Of a stretch of 64,000 nucleotides of DNA, positions 11,701-23,700 are shown piece after piece. Position numbers and translations under genes: made by a program. Source of the DNA: Lophius americanus (lineage: Eukaryota; Chordata; Actinopteri; Lophiiformes; Lophiidae); NCBI GenBank assembly GCA_037951165.1, contig JBBDHG010000161.1, forward strand, positions 743,501 to 807,500. Reading direction: 5' to 3'. Numbering within the stretch: position 1 is the stretch's first letter; each line of letters begins with the position of its first letter. The notes under the pieces are model-generated. The model searched no databases and was not told the origin of the DNA. It worked only from the letters and a program-made list of their open reading frames with translations.

Positions 11701-14700
11701 TGTACTACTTGTCACATCCCAAAATCCACTGGGGTTCTTTCACCGTTAAAATGTGACACAGTCACTTGCATTAACATTTAACATTTCACTTTTTTTCTAA
11801 AACACCTTACAAAACCGTCAAAAATATTACGGGGGATTGATCCTCTGAAATGATCTCTGTTAAGCCAACTTGTCTTCTTGAGTGGAGATTCCCCCTTAAA
11901 TGGGTTACCACTTGTTTCACCACTTGTCGCTGATGTCTGAACATACAAGCCATTTTACACGGTGATTAATAATGTGTGATAATACGAACCATTTTACAAA
12001 GTCAGTAATAATTTTAATGTTAATTTGTAAAATTATTACTGACACAACAATAGGAATTTGGTTAGCTTTGAAAATGCTTTGCATTCTTGTTGAATGTACA
12101 TTTAAGGGAAAGTGCTGAGAAGATGAGTCATACAGACGATGCACAACAGGGGGATTGTTAGTTCTGCAGTTCACTTAAGTCCCTTACCTGAAACTATATG
12201 CACAGCTGAAAAAAAAAATCTTGGAAGGACCTCTTGAAAATTCTGTTCTGCTTGTAAGGTCTAATGAGAATGTTTTATATTCTCTCATGTCCTTTCATAA
12301 CATTGCAGTGTTCATGGAGGAAATTAAGAAATTCAGTATCAGCCAACATACAATAAACATTATTTTGTGGACCCCGTGGCGGCTACATCGCTGGGGTCAA
12401 CACATCGCTGTGATGACTTGCTGCCATTTGCACTTCCCCTCTCATCATGTCTGTCAATACTGCCAATAAAGCCTACGGATAACAGCCTGACCAGCCCATT
12501 AAATGCAAAGGCTGCTCCAATAAGGGGATTGATAATGGATAAATCACCACAGGAGCAGCCGCCATGACCTTACATCCGAATGTCACAAACCATAACCATA
12601 AGCAAACAAATGCTTATTTTGCTCTCATGCTTGATAACCGCCGGTAGCTTGCCTGGCGCTGGAAGACTACTGGGTTCAGACCATCTTTAAAGTCGTATCC
12701 GATAAGCCAAGAGCTCTCACTCATCAATCCTGCAACACTTTTTCTATTGTTATTTTAACACTCTTATTTATTTCACACCGCTGTGATTTTGCCTGTATGA
12801 TATTGAATAAACCATATGTGCACTAATGACACACTTAGGTAAATGAGTAATTGTGTAATTATCCTCAAAAGGAAAGCAGCTGTTTAACTGAGCTCTCTTT
12901 TCAGTCATGTGCTAGTTTTAACGATAGGTTAGAGACTCATAGGACACCTGACCCTGTATTTCAACACAGCATTACCAAACCAAAAACTGCATCAATTGGT
13001 AGGTTTACAGTGGAATTTAATTAGAGAGGGGCCTTTGCATTAATGATATGCATCTTTGGGGTTTTTCCTGTGTCCAATTTAATTTTGAAAAAATCTTATG
13101 CCCGCTCCCAGCGGACCAGAGGCAGGTTGTCACAGCTGAATATTAATAGCACATGGAAAAGGGGATATAGAAAGACAGCTGGTTAATAGGCGGAATGCAA
13201 ATAGAGAACGGGAAATGTGGAGTGTAATGCAAGAAAGAGGACTCAAAGCAGGGAGAATAAATTCGGAGACAGACAAACAGAGAGAATTGGAGTCAGGGAG
13301 TGAAATAAATGAAATTCATCTTGAGGGCATTTGTGTGACATGAGCTGTTGTTCGGTCCTTTCATGTTTATCCTTGGAAAAACTGATGGGGGGGGGGGGGG
13401 GGGGGGGGGAATATGCCCATATGACCACCGGTTCATGTGCCAAGCCATACAAGTGTACTCGTAACTGAAAAGACTTCTTTGTCCAGTTGGATACAGGCAC
13501 TGGCAGAAAGGACATTGTCTCAACTTTCCAAAAACAATTATACACAGTTATACACAAAGACTGAGCACAAGACTGACCTCTCATATTACTCTTCCACCTC
13601 ATCTAGCTTTACAGCATCATATTTGTACATAATTGTTTTTCAAATTTAGGGTTTTTACACATTTAATAGTAATTGCTCTAATATAAAATCCATTTCACCT
13701 CAAGAAACAAAATAACATATTCTCTGTATTTCCAAAACCCGCCCTTACCAACTTTATGTACTTCACTGCTTGTATCAAGTATAATAAACTAGTTGGGCCA
13801 TAATAAAATTGATCGGAGAGTTGAAATATATATATATATATATATATATATACACGTGATCTCATAATCCAGATGTTCACCACTGCCTGCCAGGAGCCTT
13901 CATGCGGGAGCACACACAGAGGCATTAGTTGAAATGCCTCTGGCAAGCACATCTGCATATTAACCTACTTCATGCACATGTTTATAACTCTGAGAATTCT
14001 ATTTTATACCCAAGTGACTCTCTGCAGACTAATTTGCAACTTGTCTCATTAGCAATGCTGGATTAGGGAAAAAATGATTAAGTGACACAAAATTCCAAGC
14101 ATGCATACTTTGTACTTTTTTCATTGGCTTATCAAGGAGATAACAAATCCTTAATACAGATTCAACCATTAACCATCCAGGTAAATTTAATACTGCAATG
14201 CAGAAACACCTAAACATAGCTACACTCCTACACTTTGTGTAGGGAAAGGACGTGCGTGTATTTTTTTCAGATATTAAACGCTTGCCGCTCCCTCATTAAA
14301 GGCTCATTCTCAATGCTACAATTAACGGCATAACTGACTGTCTACTTCGCTTTTCCACAGATACATTTCGGCAAAAAAAAATCATTGAGATGGTGTAGTA
14401 AAAATCATGTTACAGAATTTTTTACTTTAATTTGAAAACTGTTTATTCTACACTCCATCATCCATTGCATTGTAACCACCAACAGGTGAGGTCAGAATAA
14501 AACTGATTATCTTGTGGGATATATGAAACAATTGTTAAAGCAAGACGACTGGGTCAGATTGTCTCCAAAACTACAGATCTTAGTGGGTGTTCCTATCTGC
14601 AGAGGTTAGAAACTACCAAAGTTGTGTAAGGAAGGATGACTTATTAACTGGTACAGGGTCATGGGTGACTTAGGGATTGATGCGCGTGAGGAGGAAAGGC

Positions 14701-17700
14701 TTTCCCAAGATGTTTGAGCCCACCGAAACGGTATTAAAGCAAGAAGTTCGGAAAAATGAATTTTGGTCTTGATAGAGATGTCATAACACAGTGCAATGCA
14801 GATTTGGTTTGGTGGAAAATGAAACACCTACCAACCCAATATAAGGCAGGTGGTTATAATTTTATTGCTGATCTCTGTACATCTTTCTAAATCCATATTT
14901 CAGTTGTTTCTGGTGCTTGATTCCTTTTATCTTGTAGATCTTTCACAGTAAGTCTTGAAACTCACTGTATGGAAGGGTTAGGATGTTAATGCATTTAGTA
15001 CAATTTGATTCAGGGTTTTTAAGTACTTATTTGATGTGAAATATATTTGAAAACATCAAATGTGCTACCAATACCGCTTATTGAGCCTGTTCCAAAAACT
15101 TTTTTTTCGGAGGCTTGTTAAAACCAAGTCATGTGCTTCCAAGCATTGCCTGTGTTGTAGTGACAGCACCCTGCTCTGGTGAATCCACTAATGAGGCAGA
15201 ATGTCTATTTCATCCTAAAATCTCCTGCCTCTAAGGGTCTCACCCCTGCCACCCCAATCATTCCTAATGTCCTTTGTGATGTTGTCATCCGCTTTGTGTC
15301 AGCTCCACAGCACGATCACAGTTCTTTCAGTAGTACAAAGTAAACTTTTGAGAGCGAGGGACAGACCACTGAATCCTTCTCTTATCTCCCCTCTCAAGCA
15401 TGCTAATTAATCTTGCTTAATTAAAAGATGACTAGGCCCTCTTTATTATGAGGAGAAGGTTTATTTTCTTTTTTTTCATCGCATTGCCTAACATGAGTTA
15501 AATCTTGATGATGAATCTTCTGCATATCCCAATGGGCAAACCAATTAAAGAGAAACCATGAAGCCCACAAAATTGCCTGTTTAATCCTGGAATCGATGAA
15601 ATAAGAGTTTGGGAGCGGGTTAGTGAATGAGGGTCCATTTTGGCTGCAGTTTATTAACGTCCCCTCTCTAAACAGATTCAGTAAGAACATCCCTGGGAAA
15701 GAGTGTAATGAAGTGCGTTTTTGTTGTGGGCTTACAGCCTTACTGTGTTTGGGGTGAAGCCTTTGTTGTTTGTATGATAAATTAATAGGGGGCCGTTGAA
15801 CCCTTAGGTGTCCTATTTTGCATAACCTTCGACAGATCTGGTGGCTTATTGTCTGGCTTTGCTCTACAACGAGCCTTCCTCGCATTTTCCCAGGAAACTA
15901 ATTGTTGTTCACACCCTGTCAGGCCTAATTACATTTAAGCCCCTTAATGTTTTTGCTTTGCTTCAAAAATTGATTTAAATGAAGCCAAAACAGGTTTCAT
16001 ATGCTGGTTCCTCTTCTCTGTGTCTACTATGTATGCGTTAGCTGGAATTATCTTTATGTCTTGAAAGATGTTTGAGTGTAAGATTGCTTTATAGACTATG
16101 TCGATTTTCCTTCATCCATGTCGTGGTAATCCATATGGGTTGAATCTAAAGCAACAAGAGGCTTATTCAGTTCTCAGAACTCTCAGAACTGAAGAAACCT
16201 CTTGGAAGAGAAGTTAACTTCTTCAAGCCAAAACAGAAGTCCAATTGATTTGGATTTGACCCACATGGGTTTTATAGTGACTAGTACATAATGTGCTGCC
16301 TTGAAATATCCCACACTCGTAAAATGTGACACAACCCTCATACAAACTCTGTGCAGTCATACAGATTTCTGGCCCCCATCACGAAACTGATTATTATTAC
16401 CGTTCAGTTATTTGACCCTTCAGTTGCATTCAGGGATAAAAACTTCAGGAGTTCCACCACTCTAGCTAGTTTTCTTTGGCTTACCTGAAAACAGGTCACG
16501 GTAGAAACTGTCTTAGAGGTGTATTTCAAACATATCTTTTCCCAGCAATACTGCAGCTCATCCTGGGGGGATCCAGTGTTTTAGGCCAGATGAGATGTGT
16601 AGTCCATTCAGCGACATTTTGGTCTTCTCGGGGTCTCCTCCCAGTTGTCTGTGCCACAAAAACCTCTAAAGGAGGTCTGCTGGAGGCCTCACAATCAGAT
16701 GCCCGAACGATATCTGGCTCCTTTAAGTGTAGCGGCTCCACGCCGGGTTCCCTTTGGATATCCAAATTCTGCTCCTTATCTATGAGGCTGAGCACAGCCA
16801 CCATATGAAGGAGGCTAATTTCTGCTGCTTGTATCCTTGACATCATTCTTTCGGCCACATCTCAGAGCTCATACGTGAGGGTTGGAATGTAGATGGACCT
16901 GTAAATTGAGAGTTTTGCCTCATGACTTGGCTCTTTCTTCGGTACAACGGACAGATCGGATACCGACATTACTGCTGATGCCTGTCCATCTACGGTCCAT
17001 TTTTTCCATTACTCGAAAAGAAGACACCAAGATACTAAAACTCCATCGCTTGGGGCAACAATCAACCCCAACCCAAAGAGAACAGTTCAATCTTTTCTGG
17101 CAGAGAATCGTGGAGGTGCTGACTCTCAGGCCAGCCTTTTCACAGTCAACTGCAAACTGATCCAGTGCTGTGGAAGGTCATGGACTGATGACACCAACAG
17201 AACCACATCATCTGCCAATAGCAGATATTCACCTCTAAACTACCCTTGGCTCTCCTCTACACATAGTTTTGTTTCTGGAATCAAAACCCTGGAGAGGGTA
17301 TGATTAGAGTGAGATTGTATGTATTTGAATGCACTGGACCTGAAAGTTCTTAATTCTATTCATCTCTATCCCACACACCTGGCTTAAAAAAAAATATGTG
17401 ACAGGTATTCGTTTTTTTATTTTATCAAATGATGAAATTAGAAGTTTCATTTTGTCAAAAAATGTCATTTTTTCCAGATGAGTTTATGTTAAAAATATTT
17501 TTCTTACTGACAGAAAGAAATTTGATCAAAAACAGGTAGATTTAGCCTGTAAACAAGCTCACACACACGACCGGCAATGATGAGAGGATGCTTCTCATAC
17601 TATTCCTTCAGCATCATTCCTTCTTGAATTTCAGTCGAGGAATGGGAGTTTTCAGCTGGTTTTGGATTCACTGTTTGTGAGTTAAGGCAAATGGACAGTT

Positions 17701-20700
17701 TAATTACACAAACTCTTAATTAAACAGGAAATCAATGAGCAATTTCACCAGGATGATTAGATCCTTGAAATTTCCTCAGTTTATAATCCTCAGAGATGAA
17801 TCATCAGAATTTACATTTTAGAGGAAATATAGGAAATTTAGGTTTGTCTTAACGAAAGTCTTAAGAAAGGTTAAATCTAATACTGCTTTTTATCACACAC
17901 TCCTCTTTTACTGTTTTTAATATTATAGAACAGCAAACTACTACTTTCCCTTTTTGAATCAGCAAAACCATTGTTTTTCTTATGTAGAACACATCACAGA
18001 ACCAAGATAGCATTTAAAAACCCATTCACGCAGACTAGACACCAATTGGGTACAATATTATAACCACTCACAGGTGATATCAGAATAACATTGATTAAAA
18101 AATACACCAATCTCTCTTTCACTCTTTCTCTCACTGTTACTTCCAGTTTATGTGGGGAGACCCAGTGTTGGGGAGATAAAAATTCTCCCTTTACACCACT
18201 TTTTTCTGACATATCAGGAGTGGTACCCATTCACACCAGCATTCACACACCAATGGAACAGCCACTGGGAGCAACTTGGGAGTCAATATCTTGCCCAATG
18301 ACACTTCGACATGAGGACCGCAGTGGCCAGGGATTAAACCACCAACCTTCAAATATGTGGACAACTGCTCTACCAACTGCATTATTTTTGTATGTTTGAC
18401 TAAAACTTGTTTGCCGTTAATACTAGGACTTCAATTACAAATGTTTCTAAGGTACATTAATCAGTGGATTTTTTTCTGCAATGAATTATTGTTTTATCTG
18501 TTCAATGTTAGAAAATAGTATTAAAAGAGGTTTCAAGTTTGAAGAGTAAATGTTGTTTTGTCAGACCATTAAATCTCAGAGAGAATTGATTGTATCATAT
18601 TTGGTAAAAGAAAATCATCAACTCTTCACACAAATATTTTACATTTTCCCCTGAGTAATGACTATAATTATTATTCAGTTATCAAAATTGTTTCAGATTT
18701 TCCATCAATCAACTGATACCATCCCTCATACCGGATATGAATATACTTTGTCTCCTCATTGCCGGGGGTATTTGTAAGATATTGATGAGAAATCATCATT
18801 TTATGTGACATAAAAATTGAAAGTGACAGCATAAGGGGCAAGATGTTCCATACTGCTCTCATCATAAGAACAAGGCAACAAGATATAACCAATATCTTCC
18901 ATCACATTTCAGTTTAGTAACGTGCAATCCACATGAGTTCCACTGAAGAATGAGTCAAAGATTCATAATTCTGAAAGTAGCAGTGATCTTGTTCTTTTTT
19001 CTTTGTAGGGCAGCAAGTGGAGAAATTTGACAACCAGTTCAAGGTGATGTGCACAGCCTTGCATCCCAGCAGCCCAGAAGTATTCCTGTGCGGAGGTTAC
19101 AGTTCTGTTGTCAAAGCCTGGGACTCTCGCAGCTGCAAGGTCAAACTTATTAACCTCCATAGAGTAGATTAATCTTTTTTTATTGACTCTGGTTCACAGA
19201 CTGGTTAGGACCTTTCATAAATCTAAGACTGGAAAACTTTAAACACATGCCTCTCATCCACAGCCACCTCCTACACAGCCGCACCAGTAAAAATAAGGCA
19301 GTCAGTATTTGAAAACATGCTATGACCCACTCCATATTTCACTAAAATGATAATATTGTTGCATGAATAGTTCATGGCTGATTATCAACTAATTGTTCAA
19401 AGGAAATTATAATTCAATACAGGATTCATAGAGCTTTCCAGTAAAGCTGCTGCCTAATAATGCTATTAAGCTTAATGGACTGGTTTATATGATAATCCTA
19501 TTCACGTTCTCAGAATATGAGTGCTCAAATGGAAATTTCTACCCCACAGCCAACTGGGATTGCTTCTGCCTGTAGGTGAGAATGTGAGTGGTACATTGAA
19601 CCAGGGCGTGTTCTCTGTAAATTGTTGGTTAATGCTAAAGCACCTGGCTACCTGTCTGTGTATCCTGGAGCTCTGCAGCTCTGCGCTTCTTCCTTTGAGG
19701 TAAACATACCCTAAAAGATGATAGGGCTGAGACCCATAGGCGCAATTTGCTCCCATGGTTCTGCATTCTTAGATTGCTCAATCATTTTATGTTAAAACTC
19801 AGTGATAATTGCAATTACAAAGCAAAGGTAAAATTAAATACTATGCAAGGATTTAAACGGGATTCTTAAAGATCCAGTGTGTAATATTTATTGGCCTTTA
19901 GCAGTGAATTTCCTGGTCGCAACTTATTTTATGTCGCTATCCAATAAGCTACCATGGCCTTAAGATGTCAAAAAGTCATCCAGTAGCCTGTCAGCTAATG
20001 AGGCTCCTTTAGATAAATATAATTAGAAGTATAAAACTATAGGTCAAAGTCTAATTGTAAGAAAATTAATTTACAACATAATAGTGCCGCTGTTGTGGTA
20101 GCTTTATCCCTCACTGGGAGGAAGAGAGGAGGTACTTTAAAATAACCAGTGAGCATGAATCCTGTCATCAAAAAAACAAAAAACAACTCAGCATCAAGTG
20201 ATGACTTCCTTGGAGGAAAAACAGTAATGCAAGCTCTCTCCTTCTCCCAAGGAAATGTGACCCGTGACAAATGAGCACACGCTCTGGCGAGTGTCTGTCC
20301 AGTTCACCCTCTAAAATTAACTCGGCGAGCCACGGACGCTGCTCCGCAGGGGAAGAATTGGGTCGCTCTCGGAACAAACAGTGGGTCCGTGCGGGGATGG
20401 GACGCTCTGAAATATGCCTTAAATATAAAATTGCCAAAAAATACATGGCTCTTCTCCTTCATGAGGTATATTTGATTTATAACACTGTGAATGGCTTGAT
20501 ACTACATACGTACATGCACTCTGGCGTCGTAGGGGCTCAAAAATATGCACTTCTCATGATTGGTGTCCATAGCTTTTTTTTTTCCCGAGCAATATTTTAA
20601 CGTGGTTTATTTCCACGTCAGTTTTCCCACTTTAATCTATCATAGAGGTAACATTCAATCCACTTCAGCACAAATTGTGTTTTTCATCTCTGTTCAAATA

Positions 20701-23700
20701 GTTCAACATATTGGGCTATGTACCCATAGCCACGTATATGTATGGTATGGTCTATTTCTTTTGTCTTTCTTCTCTGCTTTGGGTGCAGAAGTGCACATTC
20801 CTGCTGGTTAGTTGTTTAATATTGTGGTCAAAGCAGTGCTCTGGTTAACTCTGTGCTGTCTCATTGATTCTAGTTTTTTGGCTTATTTTAAGTCATTTTA
20901 TCCTGTTTGGTACATCCCATGAGTAACAGGGTTTAACAATCCATCCATATCTCCACACAAATAACCAGACAACATTCAATGTAATTTTGCAAATGCTTCG
21001 TAGGGCCCCTGAAGACTTGCTTCTCATAATAAGTTTTACTTTCCTTGCTTTCATATTTTTAACCTCACTTGATTTTCAGTTTCAGTCAGTTTGAGAACAT
21101 TCATCTGCATAGGTTATGGTCTGTACTCTGTCCACATGCGGACAAATACTGTTGTTCCGGTAGCAGGGGACTCTGTCTACCAGGATACAATTTATTTAGT
21201 TTATTGATCAAAATTTGAATGTTATAAAGTGCCATTCATTTTATTTTCATTACGCTTACGTTAATTGCCCTGCACTGAATATTTCTTTGAAATGTGCAAT
21301 GCTTGTTGCTACTTAGTGTGTTTTTATATGTGTGAATGTTTGTGTTGTTTCCAGGTGGTGAATGTGTACAGAGCAGGGATCCAGCAGACCTTAGACATCC
21401 TGTTCATAAGAGGCGGTGCAGAATTCATAACAAGCTCTGACTGCGTGAGTAGAGACTCTGCCGATCGTACCCTCGTCGCCTGGGACTACCAGACGACAGC
21501 GAAAGTCTCCAACCAGATCTATCATGTAAGGAAACTTGTGTGTTAATTTGAATTTAAAAAAAATAAAATAAATACAGTTTGATTGACCAAGAATTTAGAA
21601 ATGAAACAGAAATCACATTTTTCCTTTTAGGGTATTTTCCTGAGAATGTGTGATTCTCCTGATGTGAAAAGAGTGGGTAATGAGGCTTGTTGAACCAGCA
21701 TATTTTGAAAGTGATGTAGTGCTGGAGGATGTGTGGACTCTCTTGAATGGTACCTATTTCAAAAAATTTGATAATAACAGTAGTGGGGGCAGGGCAGGGG
21801 TTCTGTATTGAATACCTTGTCATCTCTGAATCTGTTTCTGCAGTTAAGCTAGGCTTTTATTGAGAACTAGGGGAAGCCTCAAAAAACTTGTAAAATGCTT
21901 ATATTCTCAGTATGTATAATATTATACATTCTATACAATACAATCAAATGTTTTTCTCAGAATAGTTGTGATGTGCAGCTGACCTCATGTGCAGGAGCAG
22001 TTATAAAAGGTATTAAAGTTAATTTACCCCTCTGATTTTCCCTCTCCGTCTTTCAGGAGCGTTACACATGCCCCAGCCTGGCTCTTCACCCTCTGGAGGA
22101 ATCGTTTATCGCCCAGACCAATGGGAACTACATAGCGGTGTTCTCCAGTCAGCAGCCCTATAGGATGAACAAGAGGCGGCGATACGAAGGACACAAGGTG
22201 AGTAACAACTGTTGAAGGTGGGCTGGGGGTATGAGTTTACATGGGGCCTGTCAATAATACTTAAAATGTACACGCACGAAGCAACATAAGCAGCATCCCG
22301 CGTGTAAACATATAAAAGCATCCCTTTAATCAAACACATTTAATAATATCCAATGTTTTCAATGAAGAAAGTAACCAGAGCGGAAAATCATGGTGAACTC
22401 ATATCTCATATTCCATTCCATAGACTTCTTTTTCCTTTGTCAGCACCTAGGTGCAGAAGACAAAGCTTTTCATTTCATTTTTGTCATTTTACTTTATATA
22501 CTGCATTTGAAGCATATTTGAAGCAAAATATCTATTGTCTATAACATATATATATTAAAATAGCCTCCATGAGTAGCATGCAGTATATTTTCTCTCTGTG
22601 GTTTAGCTCACAAATCTTTCTATATTTGTTTCTTGAAAATTGGCTAACGCATCAAATAAATGCTATCCGTTACTTTTAACACTTATTTTTTGTCGTTCGT
22701 GGATACATATTCAACTAAAGAATCATTTTGAGTGAGGACGGTTGGCTTGGAGCTTAACCTTTCCATATATTTTCAACAAATTGTACATACACATCAACCG
22801 CATGTTTGGAGTGATGCGTTTTTTCACAATTTTTGCAGTTACATGACACAATTTATACCTATTCTTAAGAAAAGATTTAGACGAGTAAATTTGACAAAAC
22901 ATATATATGTTCCAGGAATAATGCAAAATGTATGTTTTGGTCATTATAATTTATAATTATTTTATATTATTTAATTTAATTTTTTTGTTTGGTTTTTGAG
23001 TTTCTGTGGTTTTCCCCTGGAATCCACAGAAAAATTGGGTCATATTTATTTCAAGACCATATCAAAAAGTGAAAGGGTCTGTATTCATTAATGTACTCCA
23101 TTTGATTTTTTCGGGGGAAAGCAGGATACGCCACCTCTTCATGGCACCTGTTTATAACTGTGATACTGCGACATTGAAAGTGTGATGAAACACACTAGGA
23201 TGTAGGATGTCATAGAGATGTTTATTCTCTCTGTCGAGTTTTGCTGGAAATCACAGTTATAACACAAAAATAATAGATGAGAGGCTGAATCCTCTAAAGA
23301 TACATTGTGGTTGCTTTACTTTTTAAAGAGTACCGCAAATGACGAACAAAAGAATTCTCCTTTATTCATACATAATCCCGTCCTACCTTTAAACACTTAG
23401 TCTATTGGTTGTGGAAAATGCCCATTGCTCTTTTGTTGGAATTAAACACCTACAGACCTCCAAAAAGTGCTTTCCATCATGAACAATGCATAGTCTTATC
23501 TCTACCACGTGTACATTATGGGATGCCAAACAGTGTTTTCCGACCCATTTGAGAAGGTATTTAGTTAGAGAGAGGCGGGTTAGCGTTTGTGACTGCTGTC
23601 AGAGAGCGAAGGTGTTTTTTGTGTTTGGACTCGAAGCAAAAAGCAAGGTAAGCAGATTAGTTTGTCTGGGAGCAAACACTAGGATATCAAGAGAAGTTGA

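Larger units (their letters stand above)
11227..19008 (+). other. WDR25 intron 2
   Basis: 7.8 kb. It contains microsatellites (13387-13409, 13826-13852), a Tc1-like relic (14466-14875), a LINE 3' fragment (16500-17300), a Tc1 end and a SINE (18044-18390). Two repeat-free stretches look like noncoding regulatory DNA (12720-13190 and 15400-15990). 11227-12720 holds only a 16-bp inverted repeat at 12001-12043. Confidence 0.75.
19140..21354 (+). other. WDR25 intron 3
   Basis: 2.2 kb. It holds the repeat block at 19868-20380. The rest (19140-19867, 20380-21354) shows no feature I recognise. Confidence 0.75.

Noticed and set aside
13243..13602. 119-codon frame with a proline run
   Set aside because: Created by the 23-base G tract read on the minus strand. 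There is no conserved sequence on either side.
15421..15885. 154-codon minus-strand frame as a gene
   Set aside because: No recognisable domain, no splice or start context. The region looks like noncoding regulatory DNA.
16168..16195. Hairpin ttcagttct...agaactgaa
   Set aside because: Only 9-bp arms. Expected by chance at this scale.
18330..18376. tRNA gene on the minus strand
   Set aside because: Degenerate A and B boxes followed by the common fish SINE body.
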